A DNA stretch of 64,000 bases, taken from positions 682,001 to 746,000 of the forward strand of contig JAGMWG010000015.1 of assembly GCA_020744225.1 (NCBI GenBank), read 5' to 3'. The stretch is from Paraphoma chrysanthemicola. Taxonomy: Eukaryota; Ascomycota; Dothideomycetes; Pleosporales; Phaeosphaeriaceae. A model generated the notes under the pieces. It did no database searches and had not been told where the DNA came from. It worked only from the letters and a program-made list of their open reading frames with translations. Positions 44,282 to 55,584 of this stretch are shown in pieces. The stretch's first letter is position 1; each line of letters starts with the position of its first letter. Position numbers and translations under genes: made by a program.

Positions 44282-47200
44282 ATGACGATGGACTCTCATA
44301 GCACCCACGACTTCATCAACATCATCAAGCCTCATTCGAGACCACACTCGAGAGCACCGAGCATAATCCAGGATCATCACGTACCAGCACCTGTCACAAC
44401 AATGGCACAACCACGGCTACATGCGCGAAAACACGCGCCGCAACGAGACATTGACCAGTTCTGGGACAAGTTCACAACGAAGCACCCTGGCAAGATATTC
44501 ACAATCCTGCCAGACAATCTTTACGCAAAGCGCGCAGCTGCACATGCGCCGAAGGGCTCCATTCCCGGAGTCAACGCTCTGGCCTCGTACGATCAGGCGG
44601 TAGAGTCGTGTAGAAATAAAGTCGCCAAGATTGTTAAAGAATGCCGGCGGTTGAATCAAAAGTACCGCGACCCTCATTTCGATATCGAGGCCGACTTCAA
44701 GCGGTCGCAAGCGCTGCCAGATACGCCCGCCGACTGCCTGACTGGGCTGAATAAGGAACGGTCCGATTTCCAGCCCATGTCCGTTAAGCGGGTCGAGGTA
44801 AGATACGCCCTTGCATACATGGCGCAAAGCTGACCGTGCGACCAGGACATCTTCGAGAAACCACAATTCTACATCGGAGGCGCGACCGCCAACGACGTTC
44901 GACAAGGCAATGATGGCGACTGCTGGTTCATGGCCGCACTCGCCACCATCAGCAACAAGGAGGAATTGATACAACGGGTGTGTGTCGCCCGCGATGAGCA
45001 GGTCGGTGTATATGGATTTGTGTTCCACAGAGGTACGCACTCGAGCTTGTGACACATTGGACACGCGCTTACATGGCACAGACGGCGAATGGATCTCCGA
45101 AGTCATCGACGACAAGCTATACCTCATCAAGGAAGACTTTGATGAAGCCAAGATCGAGCGCTATCATTGGCTAGAGCTACAAAACCGCAAAACGCCAGAG
45201 GAGGAATACCGCACAGTCATGCAGACCGGCTCAAGAGCGTTATACTTTGCGCAATGCAGCGACCCCAATGAAACCTGGCTGCCGTTGCTCGAAAAGGCCT
45301 TCGCAAAGGCCCATGGTGATTACTCCGCCATTGACGGAGGCTTTGTTGGAGAAGGTATCGAAGATCTTACCGGTGGTGTAACATCGGAGGTTTTCGCTAC
45401 TGACATCCTCGACAAGGACAAGTTCTGGCGCGAAGAGCTTATGAACGTCAACAAGACCTTCCTTTTCGGATGCGGCCAGATGGGCGGCATCTATGGCGAG
45501 CGCCGGGGTATTCAAGAGAAGCATGCCTATTCCATCATGGAAGCCCGCGAAATCGACGGACAGCGCCTCTGTAAGCTGCGCAATCCCTGGGGACGTACCG
45601 AATGGACTGGTCGCTGGAGTGACGGATCCGAGGAGTGGACGCCTGACTGGATGCATAAGCTAAACCACAAGTTTGGTGATGATGGTGTCTTCTGGATATC
45701 GTACAAAGATCTGCTCCGCCACTACCAGCACTTTGATCGCACCAGATTGTTCGGCCCAGAGTGGACCGTGTCTCAACAATGGACGAGCGTCAACGTCCCC
45801 TGGAGCGTCGATTATCTTGATACCAAGTTCAAGATCACTCTAGCTAAGGCTAGCCCAGTAGTCATTGTTCTGAGCCAGCTCGATGATCGGTACTACCAAG
45901 GATTGGAGGGAACATACGAATTCAACCTGCAATTCAGGCTTCATAAGGACGATGAGGAAGAGTACATTGTGCGTAGCAACGGAACCTACTACATGAAGCG
46001 GTCCGTCTCAACTGAGCTTGATCTCGAGGCTGGCAACTACACCGTCCTGCTCAAGATCAAGGCAACTCGAGTCCCGAATCCCACGCCGGATGAAGTCATC
46101 CGAGCAACATGTACTAAGCGACGAGAGAAGCTCTTGGCTACTGGCTTGTCTTATGATCTTGCACATGCCAAGGGACAATTCAGGGAGCAAGAGAAAGAGA
46201 AGGCTCAACGTCACAAAGAACACAAGCTTGAGCGGAAGAAGGCCGAGATGAAGAGCTCTCACGAGCAGCGCAAGAAGCTACGGCGCAAGGCTAAAATGCG
46301 CGAACAAAAGAAAGCCGCGAAAGAAACTCGTCGGATGAACCGAGGAGGCGATATGCAAGAGGTTGGGAAGAGGCTCGAAGACTTCTCCGGTCTTGGCATC
46401 AACGTGGACGACACTCCACAGACCACTGGCGATGAAGAGCAAAAGCCACATCATCCCTCGGTCACAAGACACAATCGCGCGTCCAGCACCGGTGCAATCA
46501 GGGATCGTTCTTCTAGCCCCAGTGGAGGTTTCCAGGGCCGCGGAGGATACAATGCGCCTTTTCCAGGAGCTCTACAAGGACGCGGTGGATATAACCACAA
46601 CATGCAAAACTCGGCCATGAGCGAGGCACTGCAAGGTCGCGGTGGAAACAATACCAGTGCCCAAAGCACTCCCGCCCCTACCTCGCATGGTTTCCAAGGC
46701 CGTGGTGGGTATAACCAGAATTTGCCCGGAGAACTGCACGGCAGGGGTGGCTACAACCAAAACATGCCCGGAGAGCTGCACGGCAGGGGTGGTTACAACG
46801 CAGAATTGCCCGGCTCTTACCAGGGTCGTGATGGATACAACGGACGCGACGGATACAATGGCCGCGATGGATATAATGGCCGTGATGGCTACAATGGCCG
46901 CGATGGTTACAACGACGGTGCAACCACGGATTCCCCCATCCCCACTCCCATGACCGACGAGTTCCGCCCTGGCACGCCTTCACAACGTCCCTACAGCCCA
47001 CGTCCAGAGCGCAAGTCTCCAGCACCCTCACGCAAGGCGACCTTGACACCCATTCCTGGTCTTCGACCGGGCATTCACGTCACCCGCAATCGTGGCACGA
47101 GCATCAGCTCCAACCGTGCACATCACGGCGTCTACTCGCCCGATCCCTACTCCGACGACTCGTCCTGGGACTCTGAGATCGACGGCCCATGCTCGCTCGA

Positions 47201-47648
47201 CTCAGACATGTCCTCTGATGATGACGATGACAAGAAGCTGTTGGATCGCCAGCATACACGCTATGTATGGTACAATGGTGCGCGCTACCCATACGTCGAG
47301 GACGAAGACGAGTTTGAGCGCGACCCGTGGAACGCCGTTGCTGTCGTTGGTCTGCGCGTCTTCAGCAAAGACAACACGGATGTGACTATTGAAGTCGTGA
47401 ATGGCGAAGCCGAGCGCAAGAAGAGTGAAGGCGACGACGCCAGCGTCGCGAGTATCTCAACTGTGCGACGCAAGCACAAAGAACTCGATGTCGATGATAG
47501 TGCAGCGGATGCGACGAGTCCGTTGCGCACCAGGACGGCGGGCCTGGAGGGCGAGCTGACGACGAGGGCGGAGGAGGCGGAGGCAGTGAATCAGGTTGGT
47601 ACTGCGCCCGCAGGGACGGAGAGGAATAGGCAGGGAACACTGTCTTGA
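44282..47648 (+). CDS. calpain-type cysteine protease with Gly/Arg/Tyr repeat tail
   Basis: Three exons, 44282..44797, 44846..45032 and 45082..47648, give 1089 residues; introns of 48 and 49 bases keep phase. The catalytic core shows RQGNDGDCWFMAALATI (Cys near 198), EKHAYSIMEARE (His near 381) and KLRNPWGRTEWTGRWSD (Asn near 401), so the triad is complete. A beta-sandwich regulatory domain follows (about 470-600), then a very basic coiled region (REQEKEKAQRHKEHKLERKK). Next come the GRGGYN/GRDGYN repeats at about 750-880, and an acidic C-terminus. It resembles fungal atypical calpains of the PalB/Rim13-unrelated, CysPc plus C2-like group. Probably a cytosolic Ca-linked processing protease; targets unknown. 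Confidence 0.93.
46524..46916 (+). repeat. tandem repeat in calpain gene (GRGGYN / GRDGYN units)
   Basis: Eight spaced units of the type (F/L)QGRGGYN with 10-20 residue spacers, then five directly adjacent GRDGYN units (18 bases each, from about 46827 to 46916) differing mainly by synonymous changes. The compact part looks recently expanded; the spaced part is older. Confidence 0.9.
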
Positions 47649-48173
47649 TTGGGGATGTGATTTATGTGGTAACAAGGTCACGCTTAGATTGGATGGACCG
47701 ATTTGATGTTATAGGATACATGCTTGGGCCTTGGGTTGTCTAGCGAGCGTGGAGTTTGGTGTTCTGGGGTGTTGGGTAGTTATGCGACGTAATACTAGTA
47801 CCCTTTTACTCCAACAGTTGTCTTCTCATCCTTCGCTGGCGAATTCGGGTGTCCACTTGGAGTCGCTAATCTGTTGTGTGCGTTGTCCAGGTGAGGACAG
47901 CCAGTCCAGTGAAGGGATTGACAGCGGCAGTCGTGTAAAGCGACAGCTTCTTGTTCATTGGCATATACCCATGTTGTCAAACTCTTCTTGTATTGTTATG
48001 AGCCCGATCAAAGGCCTGCCCATGTACCTGCAGGCTTCTTAACTGGATAACTGGCACGTGTGAGGCGTGCCTGTCTGTAGCTACCCCTCCACGCAGCAAG
48101 GCAGCAACCTCTGCCTGGTCAACTCCTTCAACGTCCCATCACTTCGCAACTTTTCGCAAAGGCATTTCCATGC
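47649..48173. other. intergenic region
   Basis: About 525 bases between the calpain stop and the HET relic. Contains the calpain 3' flank and the presumed promoter of the HET gene. No structure recognised. Confidence 0.55.
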
Positions 48174-50548
48174 TTGATCATGTCTTCCTTGACGCCGACG
48201 TTCCCGCCAGCTGAAAACGCCTTGCGGCGGGTGGCCTCTGCCATGCCTGCGCTTACGCTAGCGAAGATGTCGACGTCGATCAGTCGTGCAGAAGAGCTCG
48301 TTTGCGAGCGATGCTGGGTGACAATTTTCGATACTGAGGAGTTTGAGCGATTTGGGCGGCGGGGGGAGGGGGATTTCAAGTAACAGGTAAGTGAAAGCAG
48401 TGTGGAGTGTATGCTTTCGTGACGTTACCGCTGATACATCGCCGGACATCCACACTTGATTGTAATTTGTTTTCTTCTCTACGTATTTAGTACCGTCTGA
48501 TCGATTTGATGAGGTAGTGCAGGCTAGATAATCTGCTAGCATCCGCTGTTGCGGAATGCACGTGGTGCGAATTCCTTGTCGAAATCCTCAGAACTGCCGG
48601 AAACTATCAATCAACATCACTCTACGAAGTGCGATTGGAACATGGATTGGTCTATTGGGTTCCTCGTGGTACTAATTGTTTTTCCGTTTACTTGAGAAGT
48701 ACAGGTGAGTATCAATTTGATGACATTTACTACGTGATAGGTGGGCATTGATTCTTGCCAGGCGAGCGCGGAATACAGAAATATGTCAAATTATGCACAA
48801 GTGACACTGATAGAGCTGCACACCTAGTAACAGCTAGACCACCAAATGAGAGCCTATGCTCTCTGAAGATGTGCGAATCGATACTGGAATTGCTACACGA
48901 GTGTGCCAATCATGAGCACTGCGGTCGACAAAATGATGTCCCATCCCCAACTCGACTCATAGATGTTGAGAGTGTGTGCATTATCAGTTCAAAGGGTAGA
49001 TCCGGAAAGTTCGCTGCCCTCTCTTACTGTGGGGGCGGCGCGACTCAGATTCAACTCACTACCAGCACACTCGCAGCGCTGGGCGACCATATCGATATCG
49101 GTTCGCTGCCGCAATCAATTCAAGATTCGATTCGTATTGTTCGTTCAATCTCAATCAAGTATTTATGGGTAGGTTCTGCATATCATTCTTTGTAACATTC
49201 TTGTAGTTTCTGTCACTCGACACTACGGATTCTGACGTTCCAGGTCGATGCCCTTTGCATAGTTCAGGACGATACGCTCGACGTGTCGCGTCAAATTGGG
49301 GCCATGGCCGGAATATATGGTGATGCCTATGTCACGATTGTAGCTTCGTCGGCTTCTTGTGCCTCCGAGGGATATCTTCATTCCCATCAAGTGAGCAAAA
49401 AGAGCGTTAATCTGCCGTTCCGCGTGTCTCAAGAAGATTTCGGCATCATAGGAGCGCAACCATCTTCTCAACCCCAATGGATCCAACGCGGCATCCCAAC
49501 CAAACTTGAGCCAATAAATGAGCGAGCATGGACTTTGCAAGAACAGATGTTGGGTAATCGACTGCTGCTATACAACTCTGACACTCTGGTGTGGAAATAT
49601 GTGACGCTCACGAAGAACGTCGATCACTCACTGTGTATGCCTACACCGTCGCTGGTTTTATACAGTGAGCTCAGTCATCGCTTCTCCGAAAATCCAAAGC
49701 TAGCTGCAGGTTCTTGGAGGGATATATTAATGGAATACACCAGTAGAAAAGCTACAATGATAGAGGACAGGCTACCAGCAATTGCTGCATTGGCGGAGCG
49801 ATTCGAGCCACTGCTAGGACCCTACTTCGCCGGACTGTGGGAAAGGACGCTAACTGATGATCTCCTATGGTTCCAAGATCCGCCGAAAGCGGAAAATCGC
49901 CTTGAAAAGAAATCCAAAGCCCCCTCGTGGTCTTGGGCCTCTTGCAAGGGACGAGTCTATTCCTACGAATGGTTTCACCCAAGGAATCCCGTATGTACCA
50001 TTCTGTCGTTGAAGACCAAGCTCAAGAATGCACTGGCGCCGTACGGAGAAGTGTGTGGTGGATCAATAACAATCCACTCGAAATTGCTGTTTGCATATGT
50101 AACAGTACCAAACTCGAATGACAGCAGTGGAGAATACAGCTCTTGTACATACGAAGCCCATGCGGTTTTTTTTTCGATCGAACAACGGCCATGTCCGCGA
50201 GTCCTCTGCCAAAGAGCGACGTTTTTGAAATACGCCTCGACGTGCGCGAGAAGATCCACGTGTCTGGACATGTGTGTAAGTGCACTTTCAATTAATTTTG
50301 GACATACGTGTCGGTGTACTGATTGACCAACGTGATCTGAAGATCTAATGTCAATTAACAACTTCAACGCAATTCATTAAGATGATTGGAACTTAACAGA
50401 TGGACAAGACTCTTCTTTTGCCCCATTGGTCGGAGGTCTCGTCCCATCTCTCGCTGAACCCGGATTATGGCACCGCATCGGTGTATTTCGCGATGTACCT
50501 GGATGGTTGTTCGCGGACGTTGCGGAGCAAGAAGTCACTATAGTTTAA
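48174..50548 (+). pseudogene. HET-domain gene, probably decaying (Trp loss and homopolymer frameshift)
   Basis: Five exons fit: 48174..48379, 48523..48704, 48762..49168, 49244..50275 and 50400..50548. The N-terminus has an LVCERCW Cys pair, then CEFLVEILRTAG. The HET core follows: FAALSYCGGG (codon 49031-49033 is GGG where the family has Trp TGG), IKYLWVDALCIVQDD, and INERAWTLQEQMLGNRLL. The last exon ends GWLFADVAEQEVTIV, the normal C-terminus of such proteins. Exon 4 runs in two frames: up to a nine-T run at 50166-50174 one frame is protein-like, after it another (SDVFEIRLDVREKIHVSGH). Phase needs one extra base there, so the copy is frameshifted unless the run is a sequencing error. Most of the domain is otherwise intact, suggesting recent decay. 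Confidence 0.75.
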
Positions 50549-51024
50549 GATAGCAGCCTCATTTCGGCACTTCCTACGGGGGTTTCCCCTCCATAACAGG
50601 CTGCTTTGCTTGTTCCAGTCACCGTCGGTCCAGTAAGACTTAACTCGGATCTCTATACTTGAATGACTAGTGACACTAACTGCACTGAGTCGATGCTGCG
50701 TTCTCCTTGAGACATGGTAGAAGGACTGATGCAAGCACAAATCACTACAGAATCGGTGAATTCAGCATATCCGGACGCGCTGAGCTTACTAGACAGCTAT
50801 GGACTGTGTTACGGAGTAGCGCGATGTTAACCTCTGGAGAACAAGTCATCTAATCAAGTCAATCGCTTTTCATCAACAGGGTAAAATCACTAAAAGTAAA
50901 GGTTTGAGCAAAATGAGCCCAGAAACATTATTAGATTCCATGCATGTTCTAGTCTTTTCAGAGCAGCATTGATGAGGGTGATTGAGGCCATACATGATCA
51001 TCAAATGTTGGAAAGACTACGCTT
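50549..51024. other. intergenic region
   Basis: About 475 bases between the 3' ends of the HET relic and the small secreted protein gene. No gene or repeat seen. Confidence 0.55.
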
Positions 51025-51493
51025 TTACAAAGCTGCGCAGTTGAAGCTCTTAGCACGATCATTCCATCCGACCTGCGAGAGAGCCGAAAAGCCGGGCCAA
51101 TAGAGCTGTAATTCTGCTCCAGTACATCCCACATTCCTACATACAGTCAGATTTCACCTTATCCGAGTGTCAATGATTTGACTTACTCATATAGAGTGCA
51201 CCAATTGCCCTGATCGGGCCCAGCAGACGAAACACCGCGTGCATCAGTCGGAAAGCGATCGGTGATCGTAGCTGCGTGTGTAGTTAGCACAAAATCAGAA
51301 GGTGTCCGCAGGATTAGAGCTGCTCCGTACTGCATTTTCCCCATGGTTCGGTGTAATGGTGGCAGAGATTATTTGGCTGCTCACTGAAGCCCCAGTTCTG
51401 GCACAGGTAGAGTCCTGGACTGGCGGCCAGAGCTGGCACGGCCATGAATGCTGCAGCAGCGAGAGCGGAAAGAACAGTGATCTGGGAATGCAT
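51025..51493 (-). CDS. small secreted six-Cys protein, candidate effector
   Basis: Three exons, complement(51025..51136, 51187..51271, 51331..51493), give 119 residues. Introns of 50 and 59 bases have GTAAGT and GTACGG donors and TGTAG and ACGCAG acceptors; the GTGCTAACTAC branch site is clear in intron 1. The N-terminus MHSQITVLSALAAAAFMAVP is a signal peptide with an Ala-rich core. The mature part of about 98 residues has six Cys, within LYLCQNWGF, NNLCHHY, GKC, GNWCTLY, NVGCTG and SFNC, suggesting three disulphides. Similar short secreted proteins occur widely in ascomycetes as effectors or surface proteins; no named family recognised. A longer upstream ORF start was rejected because it would bury the signal peptide. 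Confidence 0.8.
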
Positions 51494-53134
51494 CTTGGAT
51501 CTTCTGAGAGGGCGAATATTCAGGTTGGATAGAAGCAAATACTGTATGAATGGTCGTTTGGTTGAAGAATCGATGTGTCGTTCTAGGCTCGCCTTATATA
51601 GCCGGACTTTCGTCACTCATGTACATATACCACTGCGATGCAGTCATAAACAGGTTATCTGACTACGTTGCTACTCTCAAAGTTGTCAGCTACTCGGTGT
51701 AGGCACATGCCAGACCGTCGCACACTCTCAAAGTAATTTACTCAGCTCTGATCAGACCGCTTTGTACAGTGAGTGTTCCACAATTTACGAGATTCTGCTT
51801 AAAAATGTTGCGGTACCTCTGCTTTGCGACAGCAATTTCGGTGTGACTTCAAAGTAGTGCCTAATGCAGGCATGTAGGCGATCAGCCGCAATTATTGGAA
51901 TGTGGCATTAGGTGACACTGCATTTCAGAGGCTAGAATCAGCTTTCGTACACACCGCCCACATTATTTAGCCATGAATTGAGATACTTGGTAGTGACGGT
52001 ATGTATGATATAAGTATTGCTGGATCGAGCGACCATCAATATTTGACCCAAGGTGTTTTCTCAGGCTCTGAAAGTCGGACTAAGGAACAAGCTCACCAGT
52101 TCCGAAGAGCGGGTGTGATATTATTCATGTTCCAATATTTATGAGGCGCATTAGAAGGAAATAGCTAGTCAACTCGTGTTGGTAGTAAGGTGACCACATT
52201 TGCGTGAAAACTACCTCGTCCTGTCCTGACCTCAAATGTCGTGTGGGATTTCTCAACCTTCCCAAATTTCGCTTCATTCCAACACAACACCTTCACAAAA
52301 TTGCAATAAACGCATTTTAGCTTACTATGCCTACTATGCTATACCTCCGCATATTGACGATTCCTCCTGAATGCTAAGCCACAGATTCCTTCGACCGGGC
52401 TATATGAGATTTTCTGCCGTTACTAAGAGCCGCCTTACTACTGTCCAGCTCGATAGCCCCAAGATTCAACTCAACTACCTATGCAGCGTGTACAGGGGTT
52501 TTACCTCGAAGTAGCTCCTCATGGGAAGGGCAAGTGCATTACTGCCTACTTTACAGCCATAATAACCATCACATACCAGATAAGCTGAAGCGATCATCCC
52601 AAGATCGCCTGGAAAGCCACAAAGGCTTGCCGGCGAACGTGCGGGTATCGATCAGATGCGCTAGTCGCAGGAAAAGAGAAGCACCATGAAGAAAAAAGCC
52701 AATGAAAAGTCTCAAACTGCTGCGGCCTTAATTAAATGACACTGAAGATCTGCCGCGTCCCACCTCCAACGCTGGGTGGGCTTAGAGCATTGTTCCGACT
52801 CCTCCCTCCACGCTTCAAGTTCCCCTCATGCCAACTTGACGTCGACATCACATACCATATTCGCTTCACGTTCAGTCGAAGTAAAACTCCCAATATCTGA
52901 CATAAGACTACTTGCATAATCATCGCTAAGCTGAAAAAAGGCGCTTCTCTAAATAAGAAAATGCAGTGCAGCCGTCTTCATGGATCAGAGTGGTGCTACG
53001 AGCATTGCGAAACCTGGAAAATACATTTTACGGCATGGCCCAGCTGTTGCCTATTTCTCTTGATTCTTTGCACCGTGGAGTTCGATGCGTAACTATTGCG
53101 AAATTTTCATGAAGTTCACTCCAATTGTCTTCCA
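51494..53134. other. 1.6 kb AT-richer region without a gene
   Basis: No ORF longer than about 65 codons apart from the 5' extension of the secreted protein gene. Base composition is more AT-rich than the coding neighbourhood. It follows the HET relic and the effector-like gene. I see no terminal repeats or transposase remnants, but degenerate ones could be missed by eye. Confidence 0.5.
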
Positions 53135-53872
53135 TCACACTTCTACAATGAACTTCCCATCCACCTTAACCTCGAAACTGACATCTTCCGGCTCAAAAGT
53201 CAACGCCACATCATCTCTCGAGATTACTTCCATTCTCTGCCCTTTTCCATAGTGCAGCCGAGGTCTGGTGCTTTGCTGATAGTATTGACTTTCCGTCACA
53301 TTGATCGCCTTGACTTTCATCACCGCCTCCTCAGGCGTCAAATTAGCAAAGACCTCCGCGTAATCGCGCGCACGCTGTAGCGCATTTTGTGCAGCTTCCT
53401 TCCTAGCTCCGCCTTCAATAGATGCTAGTGTTGCATCGGTGAGCTTCCAGTTTATCATTTGAATGCGAACGTTTTGCATGGCAGAGAACTGCGTCGCGAG
53501 TGTATCGAGGAGGTTGAAGTCGCTGAACTTGATGTTCAGCTCCACGCGCGCAGAGTACGTGGTGTCGTACTTTGCCGGCTCAGCCAGTCTGGGCTCGCCA
53601 GTGGATCTTCTCTCGCGGTGACTGCTTGTGTCAAGAGTGCTCATAGAGTAGTGTGCGATGGGCGCGTTTTCTTTGGTGCGTCCGGTCTCCTCATCTTGCG
53701 GGCAATATGGTGCGATGATGTTGCGAAGTTCATGTGCAGTCGCTGTCACGGTTGCAGAGGCCTCCTCGGCAGTTGCGAGTTGCTGCGAATGTGCTTGCAG
53801 GACGAGAATGCCACGTTCCGCACGACGAATCGCGGTGCCGGTGCCTGTAACGTGTATATCAAGGCGTGCCAT
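53135..53872 (-). CDS. SIMPL-domain (DUF541) protein
   Basis: Single exon of 245 residues starting at MARLDIHVTGTGTAIRRAERGIL; a track start four codons upstream is less likely. The pattern fits the SIMPL fold: an opening beta strand with G-T-G-x-A, the helix HSQQLATAEEASATVTATAHEL, a central YSARVELNIKFSDFNLLDTLATQFSAM, and IQMINWKLTDATLASIEGGARKEAAQNALQRARDYAEVF. The closing strands carry DVSFEVKVDGKFIVEV. The family is best known in bacteria as periplasmic or outer-membrane proteins; here there is no signal peptide, so it is probably cytosolic. Function unknown. The absence of introns is consistent with, but does not prove, a bacterial origin. Confidence 0.8.
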   Translation of the reverse strand: MARLDIHVTGTGTAIRRAERGILVLQAHSQQLATAEEASATVTATAHELRNIIAPYCPQDEETGRTKENAPIAHYSMSTLDTSSHRERRSTGEPRLAEPAKYDTTYSARVELNIKFSDFNLLDTLATQFSAMQNVRIQMINWKLTDATLASIEGGARKEAAQNALQRARDYAEVFANLTPEEAVMKVKAINVTESQYYQQSTRPRLHYGKGQRMEVISRDDVALTFEPEDVSFEVKVDGKFIVEV

Positions 53873-54294
53873 CGTAATGAGCAACGATTATTGCGGAAAT
53901 GGAATGAGACGATTTTTAGATGCGTGGAGAAGGAGAGTTTAAGTACTGTGTGATAGTTTCGCTGCCTGGTGGGAGCCTGTTGCCTTCTCGGCTGCCTACG
54001 TAGCAGCCTCGCACGAATGAGTCAAAGCCGCAACACAAGGCGCGATTAAGTAGCACGAGTACATTGCCGATTCTCAGCTGATCATGACTAGAATCGCATC
54101 TCGTTTCTCAAGTGTCACTTGTCGCTAGACTTGGACAGCACGTACTTAGTGATGTCGTCCGAGTCGAGGAACTAAGCGCTTAAACTCTCCTGACAGTTGC
54201 CAGAACCAAGATGCTCCCAAGTCACTCAAACCTTCCTCCCTTGGTATGAGAGATTCAACAGTTCAGCCTTGCCAAGCGGTGGTGAACAGCACCT

Positions 54295-55065
54295 TCATGA
54301 ACTCGTGGGCGATTCAAGAGATGCCCACTTCTCCACCACTGCTCCTGACTTCAACGTCGCAACTCGACATCCTCTCCTTCCCTTCTTCTTCTTTGCCTGA
54401 TATGCTCTGATCTCTTTCTGTACCGTGCTCAGCGGCGCCCTCTTTCCCTTTTTCTTCGCAGGCTCTTGCCCCGCAGGAGCCATACTTCCACCTCTTGACG
54501 ACTCCTCGAACATGCTCGACTCTTCTCGTGCGAATGGCAGCACGAAAGACTCTTCCATCTTGACCACTGGCGCTACGTCTGCCTCTATTCCATCTTCCAC
54601 ACTGTCCATTGGCACTTTTCCCACACCGACTTCCACATCTTGCTCATTGTACATCTCATCCCCATATGCCTTCCTAAACTCCCAATCCAACATCCTCTTG
54701 ACAGCCTTCGGATCGATATGCATCATCTTACACATCGGAAATACGCACAACTCTAGCTGTTTCGCAGCCTCCGAAAGCATCAAGCCATCGATCTCAGCTC
54801 GATCGATGAGCGGAACTTCCTCGCGGATCTTGCCGATGAGAGCGTGCTGCTCGGCGATGTTGAGGCCTGTGGCTTTGTAGTCTTCAAATGTGAAGTCGAA
54901 GATGGAGGGCTGTGCGTTGACAGGTGTGTCCGGCATCGGCACAGCGGCTGGGCGTTGGGTCGTGCTCGGTGCGGTGGGTACCAAAGATGAAGGACTATGT
55001 GTGGAGGCATGATCTAGGCCAAGCTTGAGTTTGAGTGCTTTGTTGCGGATTTGAGGGCGGGCCAT
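54295..55065 (-). CDS. predicted nuclear protein with basic C-terminus, unknown function
   Basis: Single exon of 256 residues. A helical central region at about 60-135 (FTFEDYKATGLNIAEQHALIG, LMLSEAAKQLELCVFPMCKMM, KRMLDWEFRKAYGDEM) looks like a small folded domain. It is followed by an acidic stretch and a strongly basic C-terminus (KKKGKRAPLS, QAKKKKGRRG) suited to nuclear import or nucleic acid binding. No named family recognised. Confidence 0.6.
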   Translation of the reverse strand: MARPQIRNKALKLKLGLDHASTHSPSSLVPTAPSTTQRPAAVPMPDTPVNAQPSIFDFTFEDYKATGLNIAEQHALIGKIREEVPLIDRAEIDGLMLSEAAKQLELCVFPMCKMMHIDPKAVKRMLDWEFRKAYGDEMYNEQDVEVGVGKVPMDSVEDGIEADVAPVVKMEESFVLPFAREESSMFEESSRGGSMAPAGQEPAKKKGKRAPLSTVQKEIRAYQAKKKKGRRGCRVATLKSGAVVEKWASLESPTSS

Positions 55066-55584
55066 TGTAGAATTGAGAGAGTTGACGGAATTGGCGAAGT
55101 GAGCAGGTCAGTGGGTTGATGTAGAATTCCTCGTCGATTGAGCGAGGAGAACAAATGATGGGAGGGATTGGGCTCGATTTTCTGATACGCTAGGGAGTTG
55201 TAAGTGTGTCGTGAGAAGGAGCAGTCACTTTCATCAAACTCGGATCACGTGCGCGCCGGTATTTTTTTTTCGCGCCTTTCGTCTGGCCCGGGTTGAGCGC
55301 CGACATGACCAATTCATTGCGTCTGCTAGATCTGGCGCTCGATTCTGGAACATTTCGCAACGTGAAGAGCGGATGGGCAATACATTGTGTTTCGATTGCA
55401 ATTCACGATGCCAGCTAATATGTATGACAGATTCCAACACAAAACAAAAACGCAACTCTGCGAATCTTGAGTAGCCAGCTGATAGACTTCTTAAGATTTC
55501 CCTCCATTCCATCTACCATCTCCATATAGTCCAGTTCCTTGCCATCCTTCCGCGTTCGGGTAAACTCGCTCCACATGCCCAGTC

